NCBI GenBank assembly: GCA_019136785.1 | Contig: JAGVTM010000017.1 | Span: 1 to 32,925, forward strand | Direction of reading: 5' to 3' | DNA: 32,925 bases | From: Chloroflexota bacterium | Lineage (GTDB): Bacteria > Chloroflexota > Anaerolineae > Promineifilales > Promineifilaceae | Shown here: piece after piece, positions 1-7,651 of the stretch | Layout of the letters: each line of letters begins with the position of its first letter | Numbering within the stretch: position 1 is the first letter of the stretch | Program-made: the position numbers and the translations under genes | The notes under the pieces: generated by a model | Told to the model about the DNA's origin: nothing | Database searches by the model: none | What the model saw: only the letters and a program-made list of their open reading frames with translations

Positions 1-149
1 TGGACAAAGGCAACCTGCTGGCGGCTGTCCACGAACTGATCAAACGCTCCCTACTGGAAGTACGCGGCGCCGCTTCTCAGCCGCGCTACGGCATCCACCC
101 CCTCACGCGCAGCTTCATACTCACCGACATCATCCACTGGCCCCAATAA
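1..149 (+). CDS. C-terminal fragment of a probable NB-ARC/AAA-type ATPase
   Basis: The gene enters from the left edge and is read in the frame starting at base 3, ending at TAA 147-149. The 48 visible residues (ending HPLTRSFILTDIIHWPQ) look like the winged-helix end of STAND/NB-ARC ATPases, where a line such as 'L...SLLE......Y.IHPLTRSF' closes the effector-side helix bundle. No catalytic motif is in view. A TPR protein follows 177 bp downstream, and such ATPases are often followed by, or fused to, TPR proteins, as in the intact XRE/NB-ARC/TPR gene at 2083-4740. The assignment rests on a short tail only. Confidence 0.5.
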   Translation, partial: DKGNLLAAVHELIKRSLLEVRGAASQPRYGIHPLTRSFILTDIIHWPQ

Positions 150-155
150 CCCCCT

Positions 156-182
156 GTAGGACAATTTGTTAAATTGTCCTAC
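156..182. repeat. Perfect hairpin 1 of 3 (12-bp stem, 3-nt loop)
   Basis: Bases 156-167 and 171-182 are exact reverse complements around the loop GTT. It begins 7 bp after the stop at 147-149. It could be a terminator, but no T-run follows on either strand. Its architecture (long perfect stem, 3-nt loop) recurs at 210-244 and 284-316 with different sequence. Confidence 0.75.
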
Positions 183-209
183 TGTCTCGTCAAGCATAAA
201 ATGATGGAT

Positions 210-244
210 TAGATTGGTTCAATCTCCCAGATTGAACCAATCTA
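210..244. repeat. Perfect hairpin 2 of 3 (16-bp stem, 3-nt loop)
   Basis: Bases 210-225 pair perfectly with 229-244 around the loop CCC. The stem core reads AGATTGGTTCAATCT. It lies in the gene-free stretch 150-326 between the ATPase fragment and the TPR gene. Confidence 0.75.
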
Positions 245-283
245 TCAAATCACAACTGACAGAACACTACGATAAAATAAAAC

Positions 284-316
284 AAACTGGAGCAGTCTTG
301 GAGACTGCTCCAGTTT
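284..316. repeat. Perfect hairpin 3 of 3 (15-bp stem, 3-nt loop)
   Basis: Bases 284-298 pair perfectly with 302-316 around the loop TGG. The stem core is AAACTGGAGCAGTCT. The right arm ends one base before the ribosome-binding site AGGA (318-321) of the TPR gene, so in the transcript the stem would sit directly against the translation start region and could affect initiation. Confidence 0.75.
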
Positions 317-326
317 CAGGAAACTC

Positions 327-1508
327 ATGGTAAGCCCTCATTTTACCCAGGTCGTAGCCACCAATGTCGCCTATTGGCGCGACCGCGTCCATGATCTGAC
401 CGACGCCCGCATCCGCCTGGTTGACCCCGATCATCCCAATCTGCTGCGGGCGGCAGAGTTTGGTCAGGCGCTGCCGGCAACTCAGCCCGCCGTCGCCGAA
501 CTGATCCTGCACGCTTTCCCCCTGATTGAGCGCTGTGGTCACTGGGAAGCCTGGCTGCCCCTGCTCGATCAAGCCATCGCCGCCTGCGGCAATGACGCCC
601 TGCCTCTCAAAGGCAAACTGCTGAACTGTCGCGGGCTGCTGCTGCGGCTGTGCCGGCATCTAGATCAAGCCATCGCCGCTCACGAAGAAGCCCGCCGTCT
701 TGCCGAACGCCAGAGCGACCCCCAGGCCCTTGCCGAAGCCTGCTTCAATCTCAGCGAGGATTACCGCCTCCGCCGCGACTATGCCCAGGCTGAAGCCTAT
801 GGCCTGGCGGCATTAGCCGCCTTTAACCGCCTGCCAGGCGTAGAAAAATGGCAGGCTGCTGTCCTTAATACATTGGGCTTAGTGGCGCGAGAGATGGGAC
901 AGCACGATACCTCTGTCGCCCGGCTGCAGCAGGCAGTCGCCCTCTGGCGGCAGCTCCAACAAGCTACCGAACTGGGGCGCTCCCTCAACAACCTGGCAAA
1001 TACGCTGCAAGCCCAGGGAGAATACGCCGCCGCCCTGGAACGGTTCCAGGAGGCAGCGGAGGCTTTAGCCGGCACAGCCAGCCAACTCGACCAGATCATC
1101 GTCCTGCTTTCCCTGGGCAACCTGTACTTCCAGCTAGAGCAGTTTGAGCAGGCTGAAGCCGTTTTCCGCCAGGCGGACTCGCCCACGCTGTGGTCGCTGG
1201 GGAACAGCTATCTGCGCGCCGTCGTCACCCTCAACCTGGGCAGCGTGCTGCTCAAGCAAGGTCGCCTGACCGAAGCCGAACGCCATCTACGCCAGAGCCA
1301 GATATTCTGGCAGCAGACGGGCGACAATCTGGGATTGGCAAACGCCTCCGGCACCCTGGCTGAAACGCTGGCGGCGCAAAAACGGACAGCAGACGCCCGC
1401 CATTACTTTAACGAAGCCATCAGCTTATTAACCGACCACCACCACATTGCCTGGGCTGACAAGTTGTTCCACCAGTTCGTGGCTGCAAAAGAAAAGATAG
1501 ACCGCTAA
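327..1508 (+). CDS. TPR-repeat protein
   Basis: A 393-residue protein made almost entirely of TPR-like helical repeats. Recognisable units with the A/G-x-x-Y/L...A pattern run from about residue 95 to 370, for example AEACFNLSEDYRLRRDYAQA, then LNTLGLVAREMGQHD, LNNLANTLQAQGEYAAALER and LNLGSVLLKQGRLTEAERHL. The first 90 residues are helical without a clear repeat. There is no signal peptide, so it is probably cytoplasmic. TPR arrays bind other proteins. The position directly after an NB-ARC-like ATPase tail suggests it is the sensor/scaffold half of a split STAND protein (inference). ATG 327 follows AGGA at 318-321. The specific partner is unknown. Confidence 0.8.
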   Translation: MVSPHFTQVVATNVAYWRDRVHDLTDARIRLVDPDHPNLLRAAEFGQALPATQPAVAELILHAFPLIERCGHWEAWLPLLDQAIAACGNDALPLKGKLLNCRGLLLRLCRHLDQAIAAHEEARRLAERQSDPQALAEACFNLSEDYRLRRDYAQAEAYGLAALAAFNRLPGVEKWQAAVLNTLGLVAREMGQHDTSVARLQQAVALWRQLQQATELGRSLNNLANTLQAQGEYAAALERFQEAAEALAGTASQLDQIIVLLSLGNLYFQLEQFEQAEAVFRQADSPTLWSLGNSYLRAVVTLNLGSVLLKQGRLTEAERHLRQSQIFWQQTGDNLGLANASGTLAETLAAQKRTADARHYFNEAISLLTDHHHIAWADKLFHQFVAAKEKIDR

Positions 1509-1520
1509 ATACGGCTGCCG

Positions 1521-1566
1521 GCGCCCCGCTCGAATAGAGGTGCGACGCACCCCTACAGCGGGGCGC
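1521..1566. repeat. Nested inverted repeat after TPR gene
   Basis: Outer arms 1521-1530 and 1557-1566 (GCGCCCCGCT / AGCGGGGCGC) are exact reverse complements. An inner palindrome GGTGCG-A-CGCACC lies at 1539-1551. It sits between the 3' ends of two convergent genes (stop at 1508 plus, stop at 1597 minus). It may end transcription in both directions, but there is no T-run, so a REP-type repeat is equally possible. Confidence 0.6.
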
Positions 1567-1596
1567 ATCGCATACGCCCTCCCTACCTCACCGCGT

Positions 1597-1749
1597 TCAG
1601 GCGATCCTGATGCTCGTCGGGCAGTTGCCGGCATCCACAGGTACACAATCAACGTAAGTAGGCGGCAGCGCCGGCTTACCCAATAACAGAGCAAGCAAGC
1701 TCACAGTCAAAATAAAACGGGCAAACTTGACGGAAATAGACTTGAACAT
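1597..1749 (-). CDS. Small secreted peptide (50 aa), unknown
   Basis: A short open frame of 50 codons on the minus strand. It starts at ATG 1749 with a perfect AGGAGG ribosome-binding site at 1756-1761, 6 nt upstream, and ends at TGA 1597-1599. The N-terminus is a textbook signal peptide: MFKSISVKFAR (basic) followed by FILTVSLLALLLG (hydrophobic), then KPALPP. The mature part would be about 20 residues, TYVDCVPVDAGNCPTSIRIA, with two cysteines ten residues apart that could form a disulfide. No family is recognised. It is isolated on its strand between two STAND/TPR genes. The strong RBS and signal peptide support reality; the small size leaves doubt. Confidence 0.6.
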   Translation of the reverse strand: MFKSISVKFARFILTVSLLALLLGKPALPPTYVDCVPVDAGNCPTSIRIA

Positions 1750-1985
1750 CACGAGCCTCCTGTTATGCCTGGAAGCCCTGAGTACGGCGCGCCGGAGCCA
1801 GTTGCTGGCCCCCTCATGAGATGCTCAAGAGCCGTTAATGGGTTGAAAAATTACTGTCTCCACTATAAAAGAAAAAGGTTGTTTCCATAAGTACAATTCT
1901 GCACCAACAATGTACCAACTTGAGCTAACGCTGCCCCATCCCCAAAACCATACAAACACACCCTGGCACAAAACAACTTCCGACC

Positions 1986-2069
1986 ACTAACCACTCGCCA
2001 CTGTCCACTGTCCACTGTCCACTGTCCACTCACCACTGTCCACTCACCACTGTCCACCCGCCACTGTTC
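1986..2069. repeat. Heptamer tandem repeat (12 units)
   Basis: Twelve contiguous 7-bp units of the form ACTNNCC (mostly ACTGTCC, with ACTCACC, ACTCGCC, ACTAACC and end variants ACCCGCC and ACTGTTC). The array ends 13 bp before the ATG of the gene at 2083, inside its leader. It resembles in style the short tandemly repeated heptamers (STRR) described in cyanobacteria. The rest of 1750-1985 holds no convincing gene; a possible weak promoter TTGAAA (1843) / TATAAA (1864) has only a 15-bp spacer. Confidence 0.85.
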
Positions 2070-2082
2070 TCAATAGGAAATC

Positions 2083-4740
2083 ATGACCGAAGCTAATTCA
2101 TTGGCTGACCTTCTAAGCGAGTATATGAAACGCGCCCATATCGGCGACCAGCGCCTGGCAAACCTGGTTAACGATCTGGTCGGCTGGAATCTGCTCAACC
2201 GCTCTACCATCCGCAACTGGCGCGAGGGCACATCCCGTTCAGTCCAGGATTGGCGACAGATAGCCGCCATCGCCGCCGTCCTGAAGCTGGAGGGGTGGGA
2301 AGCCAACCTCTTACTAGCCGCCGCTGGTCAGCCTCCTCTCTCCATCCTGCCCCTCCTGGCTGGCGGCAGAGATCAGGCTATTCTGGGCGCGCTGCCCCCT
2401 CCCCCGGCGCCCGGCGCCGGCTCAGGGCGGGTCCCATTCCTGGCTCCCCCCCGTCCTTCCCGCCAACTGGTCGGGCGCGACGACCTGCTGCGCCAGATCA
2501 AGCAGCAGTTGCTTGCCGGCAATACCGTAGCCATCTCTGCCTTGAGCGCACTCCCTGGCTCTGCCCTGAGCGGACTCCCTGGCGTGGGCAAAACCGCCCT
2601 GGCTCTTACCCTGGCGCACGATCCCGACATCATAGCCCACTTTGGCGACGGCATATTGTGGATCGGTTTAGGGCAGCAGCCAGACTTGCTGGCTCTGTTG
2701 GGCATATGGGCCAAAGCTTTGGGCATACATGAGAGCGAAATAGCGCGGCTGGCAGACACCAAAGAGCGCGCCCAGGCTATTAACCGTGAAATCGGCGACC
2801 GCCGCATGTTGCTCATCATAGACGACGCCTGGGAAGCCGGCGCAGCCGCAACCTTCAAAATAGGCGGAAGTAACTGCGCCCACCTGCTCACCACCCGCTC
2901 GCCAGACATTGCCCGCAGTTTTGCCCTTGAGTATGCCCAGATCGTGCCAGAATTAAGCGCCGCCGACAGCCTGACGCTGCTGGCCCGCTTTGTCCCCGAA
3001 ATGGTCGCCAACGAGCCAGAAGCGGCGCAGGCTCTGGTACAGGCTGCCGGCGGTCTGCCCCTGGCGCTCACCCTGATGGGCCGTTATCTGCAAAAAGAAT
3101 CCCTGACCGGGCAGCCGCGCCGCCTGCGCGCGGCCCTGGAGCGGCTGCAAGAAACCAAAACCCGCCTGGAAATAGAAATACCTGTTTCGCCCCTGGAACA
3201 GCAAATTTCGCTGTCAGGCGCCACCCTTTCCTTATGGGCTTCCATTGAACTGAGCGTAAAAGTGCTGTCAGAACCACTGCAGCAGGCTCTACGCGCCCTC
3301 TCCCTCTTCCCGCCCAAACCCAATACCTTCGCCGAAGCCGCAGCCCTGGCAGTCACCGGCGCACCGCTGCAAACCCTGTATGAGCTAAATGACGCCGGTT
3401 TGCTGGAAAGCCTGGGCCCAGAGCGATACGCGCTGCACCAGACCATTGCGGATTACGCCCGCCTCCTCTTCGCCGGCCCTGCCGCCGCCGTCCGCATGGT
3501 TCATTACTACGTGGATTACGTGGAAACGCACCAACGCGACTATGCCGCCCTTGACCCCGAAGAGAAAAATGTACGCGCCGCCCTGGAAATAGCTGCCAGC
3601 CAGGAGTTGTCCGCGGCGCTGGTGCAGGGCGTCAACGCTGCCTACCATTTTTGGGACATTCGCGGCTTATATGAACTGGCTGAAACCTGGCTGCTGCGCG
3701 CCGAACCATACGCCCGCCGTCTGCCAGACGTGGCCCCGCTGGCGACGACGCTGCTCTACCTGGGCCGCACCGCCGACAGGCGCGGGGAGTACGCCCTGGC
3801 GGAAAGCCGCCTGCAAGAGGGGTTGGCGCTGGCGGAAGCCGCCATGCTCCATGAACTCACCAGCCTGCTGCTGCGCAGCCTGGGCGTCGTCGTTGCCCAT
3901 CGCGGCGACTATGGGCAGGCGCAAGCGCACTTTCAACGGGGGCTAACGCTCGCCCGCTTGCGCCAACAACCGGAAAGAATCAGCGCCTTACTGGTAAATC
4001 TCGGCGCAGTCGCCACCTACCAGGGCAGATACAAAGAAGCAGAAGCATATTACCAGGAAGCGCTGCCGCTGGCCCGCGCCGGCAATCAGCCCGAAAAAGT
4101 TAGCCTGCTGCTCATGAACATGGGCGTCCTGTCTGCTTATCAGGGAGCGTATGCCCAGGCAGAAGCCGCTTACACAGAATCGTTGCACATGGCGCAGGCG
4201 CTGGGCCATCGTGAAATGATTTGCCTGCTCCGGCAAAACCTGGGGTCAGTAGCCGTTAATCAGGCAAAGTACGAGCAAGCTGAGACTGACTTTCAGGAAG
4301 GGCTGGCGCTGGCGCAAAAGCTAGGACATCGCGAAAGAATTTGCGCCCTGCTGGAAAACCTGGGCGCAGCAGCCGCCCGTCGCGGCGCTTATAACCTGGC
4401 TCAGGACTACTTGACGAAAGGGTTGGATATGGCGCGGGCGTTGGGCCATCCCTGGCTGCTCAGCATGACGCTGATTGAATTGGGCAACCTGCAGTTGCCG
4501 CAGAACCTCTACGAACAGGCGCAGAAAAACTACGCGGAGGCGCAGATTGTGGCCCAGGAATCGGGTCTGCGCGACCTGGTTGCGCTCTCCCTCTATGGGT
4601 TGGCGCAGATAGCCCTGGCTCAAGGTGACCTGCCGGCAGCGCGGCAGTTAGGGCAGGAAAGTCTGGCTATTCTGGAATCCCTGGCGCATCGGGATGCCGC
4701 TGCCGTCAAGGCGTGGTTAGCCGGGCTGCCGGCATCCTGA
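2083..4740 (+). CDS. XRE-type HTH / NB-ARC ATPase / TPR protein (STAND family)
   Basis: An 885-residue STAND NTPase. Residues 1-85 form a helix-turn-helix-like domain (LADLLSEYMKRAHIGDQRLA...STIRNWREG). Residues 125-360 are the NB-ARC core, with Walker A GLPGVGKT at 164-171, Walker B RMLLIIDDAW at 241-250, and an LLTTRSPDIA sensor segment near 268-277. A winged-helix segment covers about 390-470, ending YALHQTIADYARLLF. About eight TPR units fill 545-870. STAND proteins act as ligand-triggered switches: TPRs sense, the NTPase oligomerises, and the N-terminal domain acts, here probably on DNA or transcription (inference). ATG 2083 follows AGGAA at 2075-2079. A 24-bp tandem duplication lies just before the P-loop. 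Some family members act in antiphage defence; nothing here proves that role. Confidence 0.85.
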   Translation: MTEANSLADLLSEYMKRAHIGDQRLANLVNDLVGWNLLNRSTIRNWREGTSRSVQDWRQIAAIAAVLKLEGWEANLLLAAAGQPPLSILPLLAGGRDQAILGALPPPPAPGAGSGRVPFLAPPRPSRQLVGRDDLLRQIKQQLLAGNTVAISALSALPGSALSGLPGVGKTALALTLAHDPDIIAHFGDGILWIGLGQQPDLLALLGIWAKALGIHESEIARLADTKERAQAINREIGDRRMLLIIDDAWEAGAAATFKIGGSNCAHLLTTRSPDIARSFALEYAQIVPELSAADSLTLLARFVPEMVANEPEAAQALVQAAGGLPLALTLMGRYLQKESLTGQPRRLRAALERLQETKTRLEIEIPVSPLEQQISLSGATLSLWASIELSVKVLSEPLQQALRALSLFPPKPNTFAEAAALAVTGAPLQTLYELNDAGLLESLGPERYALHQTIADYARLLFAGPAAAVRMVHYYVDYVETHQRDYAALDPEEKNVRAALEIAASQELSAALVQGVNAAYHFWDIRGLYELAETWLLRAEPYARRLPDVAPLATTLLYLGRTADRRGEYALAESRLQEGLALAEAAMLHELTSLLLRSLGVVVAHRGDYGQAQAHFQRGLTLARLRQQPERISALLVNLGAVATYQGRYKEAEAYYQEALPLARAGNQPEKVSLLLMNMGVLSAYQGAYAQAEAAYTESLHMAQALGHREMICLLRQNLGSVAVNQAKYEQAETDFQEGLALAQKLGHRERICALLENLGAAAARRGAYNLAQDYLTKGLDMARALGHPWLLSMTLIELGNLQLPQNLYEQAQKNYAEAQIVAQESGLRDLVALSLYGLAQIALAQGDLPAARQLGQESLAILESLAHRDAAAVKAWLAGLPAS
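2536..2583 (+). repeat. 24-bp in-frame tandem duplication before Walker A
   Basis: Bases 2536-2559 and 2560-2583 match at 22 of 24 positions. In protein they give SALSALPG followed by SALSGLPG, immediately upstream of VGKT, so the strand leading into the P-loop is eight residues longer than expected. Confidence 0.85.
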
Positions 4741-4749
4741 CCCGAAAAC

Positions 4750-4780
4750 ACTGACCACTGACCACTCGCCACTCACCACT
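4750..4780. repeat. Heptamer tandem repeat (4+ units)
   Basis: Units ACTGACC, ACTGACC, ACTCGCC, ACTCACC and a final ACT. This is the same ACTNNCC family as 1986-2069. It sits in the 61-bp gap before the protease gene and ends 10 bp before its AAAGGAG ribosome-binding site. Confidence 0.8.
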
Positions 4781-4801
4781 ATTTTCAAAGGAGATGTCAT
4801 C

Positions 4802-6880
4802 ATGAAGAAGCTGCGGTTTGATCTCATCCGCACTTCGTTGATCCTCAGCTTAACGTTGTTCAGCCTGTTCGTTTTCACCGGAGAGACGCCGCCGCTGCAC
4901 GCCAACTCGTCCTCCAAAGCGCCCCCCGGACTGCGCCAGCGCATCATGCAGCAGGGGCAGGCAGAATATCTGCTCGTTCTGCAGTCGCAGGCTGATCTCA
5001 GCGCCGCCGCCGCCATCAGCGACTGGAACGCGCGCGGGCATTTTGTCTATGACGCCCTGCGCGCCACCGCCCGCCGCACGCAGGCGGGCTTGTTGCGCAT
5101 TTTAGAACAGCAGCAAACTGCCGGCAGCGTGCAGCAGTTCCAATCCTTCTTCATTGCCAACGCCATCCTGGTGCACTCCAATGTCGCCGCCTTTGACCGG
5201 CTCGCTGCCCACCCCCAAGTCGCCCGCATCGAATTCGCGCCTGCTTTCTCCCTTGCCGGCGCGCCCTCCCTTGCCGATCCGACCCTCATCGAATGGAACA
5301 TCCAGAAAGTAAACGCCCCCCAAATCTGGGAGGAGTTCGCTGTATTGGGACAGGGTATGGTCGTCGCCAACATTGATACAGGCGTGGACTACGATCACCC
5401 CGCCCTGGTCAACCAATACCGCGGCAACCTGGGCGGCGGCGTTTTTGATCATAATTTCAACTGGTACGATCCGCTCAAAATCTGCAATATCCCCTATGCC
5501 GTTCCATGCGACCCAGATGGTCATGGCACACACACCATGGGCGTTATGGTTGGCAGCGATGGCCCGGAAAACCAGATTGGCATGGCCCCTGCCGCCAGAT
5601 GGATTGCCGTTAAAGCGTGTGACGAAACCACCCTATGCCCCATGCCGGTTCTGCTGCAAGCGCTGGCCTGGATTATCGCTCCCTGCCCCTTGTCCAGCCA
5701 GCCGGGCAGTTCTAACTGCCGCCCCGACCTGCGCCCCCACGTCGTCGCCAACTCCTGGGTCAACCCCGCCACAGACAACGGCCTCTGGTTAGCCATCATC
5801 CAAAACTTGCGCGCTGCCGGCATTTTTCCCGCCTTTTCTGCCGGCATCTCTGGCCCCGCCCCCGGTACCATTGGCGCGCCCGCCGGCTACGCCCCCAGCT
5901 TCGCTGCCGGCGCTACCGACATCAACGATGAGATCGCCCCCTTTAGCAGTCGCGGCCCCTCTCCCCTGACCGACGCCATCAAACCCGATCTGACCGCCCC
6001 TGGCGTCGCCGTGCGATCTTCCGTCAATGGCGGCGGTTACGACTATTTCAGCGGTTCATCTGTCGCCAGCGCCCACATCGCCGGCTGTTATGCCCTGATC
6101 AAATCTGCCCTCTCTTTCCTCTCCCTGGAAGCCGCCGAAAGCCGGCTGCGCAATTATGCCGTGGATCTGGGCGCGCCCACCCCCGATTACGATTACGGCT
6201 ATGGCCGGCTAGACTGCTACCGTTCCCTGCTAGATGGGCAGCCGGGCTTCATTCTCGGCGTGCTGCCCGCTGCCGCCTCTGTCTGCATCTCCAGCGCGCC
6301 TGGCAATCTTGACAACGCCGGCCCCTCTGGCGCCGCTCAATTCTCCATCTCCATCAACCCCATCAACAACTACCACGATCCCGTCACCCTGAGCATTACC
6401 AATGTGCCGGGCTACGTTCGCTTCGGCAGCGTGAACCCGGTGCCCGTACCGGGTCAATCCGCCATCTCCCTGGGCGGCGGCGACAGACCTGGCTCATTCT
6501 GGGTGAATATTACGGGCACAGGCCCCGGCACAGATACCCGCACCGTCACCGTTGAGCTAAAAGTCTACGACGCCAATCCGGGATCCCCTTCCCTGATCTC
6601 CCCAGCCAACGGCGACGTGAATGTATCGCTGACGCCCGCCTTCCAATGGAGCCAGACCAATCCAGGCGACGCCTACCTGCTCGTCATCAACAACCAGGAC
6701 AGCAGCGACCTGCGCTACGCCATAACCGCCAAAACAAACCACCAGTTTCCGGCCCCGTTGCAGCCCTTCACCGTTTATTACTGGTCTGTGCAGGCATACA
6801 ACCCCTGCGGCGTAGGCGACTTCGCCCCCGAAGCCATCTTCCGCACCCAGGACGTTTCCTCGACCACCGGTGATTATTGA
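4802..6880 (+). CDS. Secreted S8 (subtilisin-like) serine peptidase
   Basis: A 692-residue exported protease. Signal peptide about 1-35 (MKKLRFDLIR then a hydrophobic run). Residues 45-150 look like an I9-type propeptide. The S8 catalytic domain covers about 160-475: Asp192 in VVANIDTGVDYDHP, His241 in DGHGTHTMG, and Ser420 in SGSSVASAHIAG. The C-terminus has a beta-rich stretch (about 500-590) and an Fn3-like domain (about 595-685, SPANGDVNVSLTPAFQW ... YYWSVQAYN). The segment that normally reads AGNxG, giving the oxyanion-hole Asn, is here FSAGISG (Ile349), so activity may be reduced. ATG 4802 follows AAAGGAG at about 4788-4794. It probably degrades extracellular protein. Subtilase identity is secure; activity is not. 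Confidence 0.9.
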   Translation: MKKLRFDLIRTSLILSLTLFSLFVFTGETPPLHANSSSKAPPGLRQRIMQQGQAEYLLVLQSQADLSAAAAISDWNARGHFVYDALRATARRTQAGLLRILEQQQTAGSVQQFQSFFIANAILVHSNVAAFDRLAAHPQVARIEFAPAFSLAGAPSLADPTLIEWNIQKVNAPQIWEEFAVLGQGMVVANIDTGVDYDHPALVNQYRGNLGGGVFDHNFNWYDPLKICNIPYAVPCDPDGHGTHTMGVMVGSDGPENQIGMAPAARWIAVKACDETTLCPMPVLLQALAWIIAPCPLSSQPGSSNCRPDLRPHVVANSWVNPATDNGLWLAIIQNLRAAGIFPAFSAGISGPAPGTIGAPAGYAPSFAAGATDINDEIAPFSSRGPSPLTDAIKPDLTAPGVAVRSSVNGGGYDYFSGSSVASAHIAGCYALIKSALSFLSLEAAESRLRNYAVDLGAPTPDYDYGYGRLDCYRSLLDGQPGFILGVLPAAASVCISSAPGNLDNAGPSGAAQFSISINPINNYHDPVTLSITNVPGYVRFGSVNPVPVPGQSAISLGGGDRPGSFWVNITGTGPGTDTRTVTVELKVYDANPGSPSLISPANGDVNVSLTPAFQWSQTNPGDAYLLVINNQDSSDLRYAITAKTNHQFPAPLQPFTVYYWSVQAYNPCGVGDFAPEAIFRTQDVSSTTGDY

Positions 6881-6931
6881 CTGTTAGCTGTTCGTAGATA
6901 ACCTGACGAGTAACCATACACGCCCGCTCCC

Positions 6932-6967
6932 TGAGCCTGTCGAAGGGAACCGGTTTCGACAGGCTCA
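6932..6967. repeat. Inverted repeat TGAGCCTGTCGAA ... TTCGACAGGCTCA
   Basis: Arms 6932-6944 and 6955-6967 are exact reverse complements with a 10-bp loop. It lies 50 bp after the protease stop. A related half-site (CCTGAGCCTGCCGAAGGGG) is at about 18457-18475. It may act as a terminator-like structure, but no T-run follows. Confidence 0.75.
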
Positions 6968-7029
6968 ACCTGCGGAGGGAGTGAACAGTTACCCTGGCGA
7001 TTTGGGTTTGTAGTGACCGCTTTTGCCCC

Positions 7030-7210
7030 TTGAGAAAATAATCGGGTAATCCCGCTCCCATTGCCAGGGAAGGGGTACTGTAGGGCGAAGGGCGCGCAGC
7101 GCCCTCGCCCTCTCCGAAAGCCCCCTTCCCCCTTCAGGGGGAAGGGGGTTGGGGAATGGGGCCTGCCCTTCGCGGCGTCTTCGCCGCCGTTTACCTGGTT
7201 ATTTTCTTAA
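7030..7210. mobile_element. MITE-like element with terminal inverted repeats
   Basis: The 20-bp ends 7030-7049 and 7191-7210 are inverted repeats matching at 17 of 20 positions. Inside are two strong hairpins: 7083-7110 (GGGCG-a-AGGGCGC / GCGCCCT-CGCCC) and 7121-7148 (13-bp perfect stem CCCCCTTCCCCCT, loop TC). No open frame is inside. Parts of it recur at 8565-8662 and 10758-10836. It has the size and form of a non-autonomous MITE, but no transposase or target duplication was identified. It occupies most of the gene-free stretch 6881-7303. Confidence 0.55.
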
Positions 7211-7348
7211 ACCTCAATAGCGGTTTGGACTACCTTCAAACAGAACGGCTAACAGCATTGAATCGCGCTTGCTTTTTCCTCTGACATTGTTTATCTTTAG
7301 GTTGTGACAATGGTCAGTTCAAATGCGTATTCGGGAAGAGAATACCTG

Positions 7349-7651
7349 ATGAAACAATTGCCAATCCCCTACGAAGAAATTGCAGCCTTTTGCCGTCGTC
7401 ACCAGATTCGTCGGCTGGCTCTATTTGGCTCCTTCCTCCGCGAGGATTTTAGCCCTGATAGTGACATAGATGTCCTGCTGGAGTTTTCTCCAGGCACTTC
7501 GATAGGGTTTTTCCAACTGTACAATTTGGAACAGGAGCTATCACAAATCTTTAGCGGGCGAAAAGTAGAAATTAACACCCCACAGAGTTTGAGCAAGTAC
7601 TTTCGTGAAGAGGTATTAGCCGAAGCGCAGGTACAATATGCCGAAACATGA
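7349..7651 (+). CDS. mntA: MntA-like nucleotidyltransferase antitoxin
   Basis: A 100-residue minimal nucleotidyltransferase (MNT). The active-site signature G27-S28-x10-D39-x-D41 is present (LFGSFLRED...SDIDVLLEF), with Glu74 in KVEINT at the third carboxylate position. Family members of the MntA-HepT (type VII) pair neutralise the HEPN toxin by adding AMP to a tyrosine. Its stop lies inside the toxin gene (14-bp overlap), so the two are co-translated. ATG 7349 was chosen because family proteins begin about 20 residues before LALFGS and GGAAGAG lies at 7333-7339. In-frame alternatives are GTG 7304 and ATG 7310; the longer forms add a non-conserved 13-15 residues. A possible promoter is TTGCTT (7269) / TATCTT (7292) with a 17-bp spacer. 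Confidence 0.88.
   Translation: MKQLPIPYEEIAAFCRRHQIRRLALFGSFLREDFSPDSDIDVLLEFSPGTSIGFFQLYNLEQELSQIFSGRKVEINTPQSLSKYFREEVLAEAQVQYAET

Noticed and set aside
1863-2057. Minus-strand frame over the heptamer repeats
   Set aside because: It encodes only the repeat-derived GQWTVDS-type peptide.
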